NCBI GenBank assembly: GCA_037576215.1
Contig: JBANDB010000003.1
Coordinates: 186,001 to 250,000, forward strand
Reading direction: 5' to 3'
DNA from: Armillaria gallica
Taxonomy: Eukaryota > Basidiomycota > Agaricomycetes > Agaricales > Physalacriaceae
DNA length: 64,000 bases
The notes beneath the pieces are model-generated. The model was not told the DNA's origin, did not search any database, and worked only from the letters and a program-made list of their open reading frames with translations. Position 1 is the stretch's first letter, and every line of letters begins with the position of its first letter. This document shows positions 59,944 to 64,000 of the stretch, in pieces. The position numbers were made by a program, and so were the translations under genes.

Positions 59944-60186
59944 ATGGTGACTTCATGTACATTATGTCAGTCTGATGTCGCAGAATGCCTTAAATACAAA
60001 TATGTGCCACCATTGCTGGGGGTAGCTACTGCCTTCACAGACACACTACTGGATCCTGAGATACAGATCAATGGAAATGGAAATGTCACAGTGTACTGTC
60101 CTGCTGGAGTAGTGAATTATGGGAGTAATCAGTTCACCGCTCAATTCATTGACCTTGACAATAATATGTGGTTCAACAGAGCATAA
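59944..60186 (+). pseudogene. USP-like peptidase C-terminal remnant, copy 1
   Basis: A short frame with CTLCQ, then KYVPPLLGV and GVVNYGSNQFTAQFIDLDNNMWF. The pattern C..C, hydrophobic strand, then (G)(V/I)(I/V)YY.(S/N/D).HFTA..(I)(D)..(G).VWF.DG is the C-terminal part of ubiquitin-specific-peptidase-like domains often seen in basidiomycete transposon cargo. The usual catalytic His of ..HFTA is Gln here (NQFTA), so it would be inactive. Confidence 0.4.
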
Positions 60187-60357
60187 ACACCACCGTCGGA
60201 GGGTGTCGATGTGATGCCTGGTGTGTCTGGGAAATTGCACAATCATTTCATTTATAGACGGACATGATTACATGAAGATGAAAGCACAAAGGACAACGAA
60301 AATAAATAAGAGATAAAAAAACATAGGACTTCGACCTGCCACTATCGGCTAGCTGGG

Positions 60358-60546
60358 GTGATATACTTCAGCAACAGTCATTTCACTGCAAGATATATAG
60401 ACCCCGATGGTATTGTATGGTTTTACGATGGAATGATACAAGGGAGACACGCTGCTCGAGAAGGCCACATTGCCGATATTAATATGTGCAAGGATCCAAC
60501 AGGAAAAGTACCTGACGCCTTGGTGTATTGGCGATATCCTGACTGA
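60358..60546 (+). pseudogene. USP-like peptidase C-terminal remnant, copy 2
   Basis: IYFSNSHFTARYIDPDGIVWFYDG, then GRHAAREGHIADIN and a C-terminal tail, 62 codons to TGA. It resembles copy 1 and keeps the His of HFTAR. The N-terminal peptidase half with the catalytic Cys is absent. It lies just before the esterase C-terminal exons and is the last piece of the transposon block. Confidence 0.45.
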
Positions 60547-60554
60547 CTGACTAC

Positions 60555-61415
60555 ATAGGACTCGGTTTTGCCACCGGATGAGCTGGCCCTCACCCCACTA
60601 GTGAGATCAGGGATATTGTCGATAAGACTTATGGGCCGCCTACGATACCGTCCGCCGTTATGGATGACCTGATGCTGCTGTATCCTGATGACCCTTTCCT
60701 GGGATCACCGTATGGGACTGGGAAAGATACTTTCGGCCTTTCTTCAGGCTACAAACAGATGGCTGCCATTAGTACGATTTTCCCTTTGGTGCATTTCCCT
60801 CTGATCTAATCACTATTTTAGATGGTGACTTGATGTTTGATAGTCAACGGCGTATGATCATGCAGCATGCGGCGAACAGCAGTGTTAAGACATTCGGATA
60901 TCTTTTTTCTTGTAGTTTGCCTATCTTTTCGCCTCAGGCTGGAGGTTATTAGCCTGCATTTCTTAGCATGTTGAATTTGGCGCTTATCAGCCTTCTCAGT
61001 GCCGCATGCATCAGAACTTCCTTTCATATTCGGCGGGTTAGGTATTTGGGAGGATCATATGAAAGAAGCTTCGGCCGCTGATTGGACACTGAGCGAAAGG
61101 GTGCTTGATTACTGGATCTCATTTGCGATGTCTTTATATCCCAATGATGGGTTGGGTAATGCTCGTTCGTGCTATTACTTTCTCTGTCTTGCGTTACTCA
61201 TCTGTGCGATGTCCCGCTTAGGTCCAATCTGGCCACAGTATACCCCGACTAGCGAGGTACACTTAACTTCCGATTAAATGTCAATTGAGCTGATCGGTCT
61301 CCCGGATTAGGTTTTATTGCAGTTCAAGTGCGACAACACAACCGTTGTTGCGGATGATTATCGACGAAAGCAAATCAGATATATCAACTCTAAGGCCGAT
61401 GTATTCCATCACTGA
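60555..61415 (+). pseudogene. Type-B carboxylesterase, C-terminal exons
   Basis: The second half of a carboxylesterase fold. Reads SEIRDIVDKTYGPPTIPSAV, LLYPDDPFLGSPYGTGKDTF, GLSSGYKQMAA, an intron of about 50 nt, GDLMFDSQRRMIMQHAANSS, a further break, then HASELPFIFG carrying the catalytic-His region (about 61000-61030), LDYWISFAMSLYPNDG, IWPQYTPTSE and, after a last intron, a C-terminal exon (VADDYRRKQI) with stop at 61413-61415. An in-frame TGA near 60580 (FATG-stop) and the missing first half show the gene is not whole here. Residues continue roughly where the exons at 46915-47825 stop. Confidence 0.75.
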
Positions 61416-61749
61416 TTTCCGTGTCGTACTAAGCGTGCATTTCTGGCGGGCATAAGTTTATGAGTCAAGGTCAATTATGGTATCGGTAAGTAGTAGTCCG
61501 GGTTTCGAGATTAATGATTACATGCGAAACGTACAACAAAGGTAAAGTCCGTGGCCAGATCGTATTAACCTGATGAGTGCATGACGAGAATAGAGCCTAT
61601 TAAATATGAATAAGGTGAATGCGTTAGTTAAAGTGAGAGATATGCTTGTTGGAAAGCAGTAGTGGAATTTCAATCGAATCACGGCAGAGTATCATATTAC
61701 TGTTGGTCTGAAAAAATGCTGTTGTAGATGGGACACAATTCATTCCAAG
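61416..61749. other. Convergent intergenic region
   Basis: Between the esterase stop and the laccase stop, which face each other. No gene seen. The AT-rich runs probably hold both 3' ends. Confidence 0.5.
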
Positions 61750-63890
61750 CTAAAGGGACGAGGGGTTAATCGAGGAATCAGACGAATCCAAGTTTGACTG
61801 TAGCTCACCAGATACAGGATGGATCGTGTTGTTAACGTTCTGTATCCCTTCAGCCATAACGACGGCGAGACCGCTATGCTATTGTCAATAAACACAAGGG
61901 TTAACTGGACAGAACACTCACGCGTCGAGGTGAAAGTCGATATGACTGGCGTTTGAGTTACTTTCAATGTGGATTCGAGCAATATACAGATATTCACGTA
62001 CCAGTGCAAGAACCAAGGTCCGGTATTGTCTGTCGTGAACCGGATTGTGGTTTTCTTACCTTGGACTACACCGGTTACATCTCGACGAACCTACAGGACG
62101 GCGGACACACCCATCAGCACCGGCAATCAATCAGTGAGCCTATCGTACGAACTGGATCAACAAAATTGTACACATCGCTGTCGGCGCTCTTCACCACATC
62201 AAAAGTATGCTGATACGTTTGTCAACACAGGTCAACAAATGCCTAAGGGAACATGCTCACTCCGTGAAGATGGAAGGGATGCTGTATGAGAATGAGCATC
62301 CATTGGTAAGTCAAACACGAGAAGTACTCACCGGATCTCCCAGTGCGTTGTGCCCAAAGAAATTGATTTCAATGACCTTTCCCAGCGGCAACCCGAAGAC
62401 GCTTCCCTGTGGGAGTAGATCCTGTGCGCGCTGAGCGCCGCTAAGGATTTGGAGCAGCACAGGAACGCTCGGAGGAATGAACCGCACGCCGTTCATGAAG
62501 AAGAGCCCACCATCAAATCCGAGGGTGAAGTTAAGCACGACATCCGCGCCCAGAGGAACGGGCAATCCAGGCGCGCCAGGAGATTCTAGTGGGTGCAGAT
62601 CGACTTCGCGAAGGGGGATGCAGTCGTGTTGCTTGCTAGTCGTGGGCTCCGCGTCTGGAGCGCCTTCATAACGAAGGATGGCCGAGTTAATACCGCCATG
62701 GAATCCTTGGGGTCCGGCTTCGTTGGGCAAGGAACGGATCCAGTAGTTGTCTACCGGCTGTTTTGTCTCCAAGATGACAGAATACCTCTGTCCGGCCAGT
62801 ATCTGAATTGAGTTTACTGTCAGCGGCTGTGTATTGACTCCGTCAACCTCGATAATAGTGAGGTTATGTCCGTCAACTGAAAAGGTAAAGCTGGGGTCAC
62901 AAGAGACGGAGATGACTCGGAATCGGTAGCGCTTGTTAGGAGCGACGGTGATCACGGCAAGTGGGGAAGTGGGCTGTGAGCATAGCTTGTCAGCGAGTTC
63001 GGAAAATTCAAAATAGGCAGCTGCACTGACATCCTCAAAGAATCGACCCATTCCATTGATCAGAGTAGAATTCGCTAAGGGAGGAAGCAAAGTATCGGCT
63101 ACCTGCCTAGCGGTGTTATGGTACCTGAACGGGCCTGAACAAAGACTAAGAGAATGACATGGGAAAACTCACCAATCTGCCAGAGTAATTATAGTTGTTT
63201 CTGAAACTGTGTCAATACCAAAATTATCGTCGGAGGACAATGAACTTACCGTCATCCACGTCATATAAAGCACGGTGTGGATCATTTACACCATTTGGAC
63301 CGTCATAGACGACCAACGGCCCCCTGAGGCCTTCACAGTACTGCACTCCGATATGTGAATGATACCAGAACGTTCCAGCTTGCTGCGGAACGCTGAAGTC
63401 GTATGTGAATGAATGGCCGGGTGAGATGGGACATTGCGTCACGGAACTAGTGCCGTCCTCGTAGTTCGTTCCATGCTGAAATATTCCGTGCCAGTGCTGC
63501 AACGAATGAGATAAATATACTCTCGATAACGTTAGTGCTTACGATGCTGGTGCTGACAACCATAGTTGGATCGATCAAATCGTTGATTACATTGATATGA
63601 AACTGATCTCCCTGCCGATGACGTCAAAGCCTATTCCGATGGATCAGGAGAACCCTACCTTATTCCCGCTGATCAGGGGACCTGGAAATACCCCACCGGC
63701 AAGTACAGTTCTGGAACGAGCTTGAATGAGAACGATGTCAACGAAAGAAGCGAGTGTTTTCTCACGAGCGCGTGACACCGTCGGGCGCAATGTCTTTGTT
63801 AACGACATGAAGGTCGCCAGAGGATCCAAAGACTTCAAGTGACCAAACTGAGTGGAACGACAGAACGAGGCCCAAGAGAAAAATGTACAT
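61750..63890 (-). CDS. Laccase (multicopper oxidase)
   Basis: A secreted copper enzyme that oxidises phenols while reducing oxygen to water. About ten exons with short introns. Exon 1 63890-63766; exon 2 63710-63659 ([17 protein letters not shown]); exon 3 63611-63543; exon 4 63496-63250 starting HWHG (copper motif L1) and holding [11 protein letters not shown] (L2); a small exon ending TLADW near 63180; a long exon about 63120-62330 with the middle cupredoxin domain; then HPFHLHGHTFDVV across an intron near 62245-62208 (L3) and [19 protein letters not shown] (L4), the HIDFHLD part in a 24-nt exon at 61945-61922; last exon 61873-61750. All four copper motifs are intact. Start: ATG 63890 begins a typical signal peptide ([19 protein letters not shown]); the earlier ATG at 63971 lies too near the TATA box. 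Confidence 0.9.
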
Positions 63891-63973
63891 TAGTAAAGAG
63901 AAAGAGAAGGCAAGGCAAATGGAAAGGAAAGTGGGTCGTGAGGTGGGTTTTCGAAAGGTGTAACCTGGCATGC

Positions 63974-63981
63974 ATTTTATA
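63974..63981 (-). promoter_or_regulatory. Laccase TATA box
   Basis: TATAAAAT on the minus strand, about 90 bp before the chosen start codon. A transcript starting ~30 bp downstream (near 63950) would exclude the ATG at 63971 and make the one at 63890 the first. Confidence 0.6.
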
Positions 63982-64000
63982 CTCTAGCGCGCTACTTTGC

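Noticed and set aside
63891..63971. Upstream ATG at 63971 as laccase start
   Set aside because: It lies only a few bases from the TATA box, so the transcript probably starts after it; the ATG at 63890 gives a standard signal peptide.
1..64000. CRISPR arrays, bacterial operons, rRNA genes
   Set aside because: No regular spaced repeats, Shine-Dalgarno-led gene strings or rRNA sequence; the DNA is fungal nuclear in character.

Overview
The window reads as nuclear DNA of a filamentous basidiomycete, probably an Agaricomycete. Evidence: short GT-AG introns (about 46-60 nt), an expanded family of HET-domain genes, a laccase, a type-B carboxylesterase, and a load of transposons typical of that group (KDZ with a TET/JBP-like gene, a chromodomain Ty3/gypsy element, a Helitron, DUF6535 remnants). 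No bacterial operons, rRNA, convincing tRNA or CRISPR array was seen.

Layout. (1) 1-9.8 kb: a HET-domain pseudogene on the minus strand, split by a full-length 7.1-kb Ty3/gypsy chromovirus (236-7322; 368-bp LTRs; 5-bp target duplication CTTTG). (2) 9.77-22.1 kb: a 12.3-kb DNA transposon with ~450-bp terminal inverted repeats and a ~10-bp target duplication. It carries a decayed KDZ transposase (-), a decayed TET/JBP 2-oxoglutarate dioxygenase (+), a viroplasmin/RNase H1-N-like gene (-), an unknown gene (+) and scattered exons. Nested in it are a 268-bp hairpin MITE and an 872-bp Mutator-like element holding a RecQ-like helicase fragment. (3) 22.1-46.9 kb: three long-frame HET paralogues, all minus strand (29.5-31.5, 34.9-36.6, 41.6-43.3 kb), separated by co-duplicated, gene-poor DNA. 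(4) 46.9-61.4 kb: a carboxylesterase whose N-terminal exons lie at 46.9-47.8 kb and C-terminal exons at 60.6-61.4 kb; the ~12.7 kb between is transposon debris (CACTA-like element, DUF6535 remnant, a CpG-rich LTR-like tract, a Helitron Rep/helicase relic, USP-like remnants). (5) 61.75-63.9 kb: an apparently intact multi-exon laccase on the minus strand.

One theme links the parts: CpG decay. The KDZ/TET element, the adjoining HET pseudogene and the Helitron block have nearly lost CpG and show TG/CA where paralogous or inverted-repeat copies keep CG. Many nonsense codons are TGA at places that fit CGA arginine. The gypsy element, the other HET genes, the esterase and the laccase keep CpG. This looks like cytosine methylation and deamination, or a CpG-targeted RIP-like process, acting on some repeats and spreading into a neighbouring gene. 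The transposon most affected carries a gene of the family that oxidises 5-methylcytosine.

Coordinates of exons, repeat units and paralogue alignments were read by eye; base counts and alignments were not computed.
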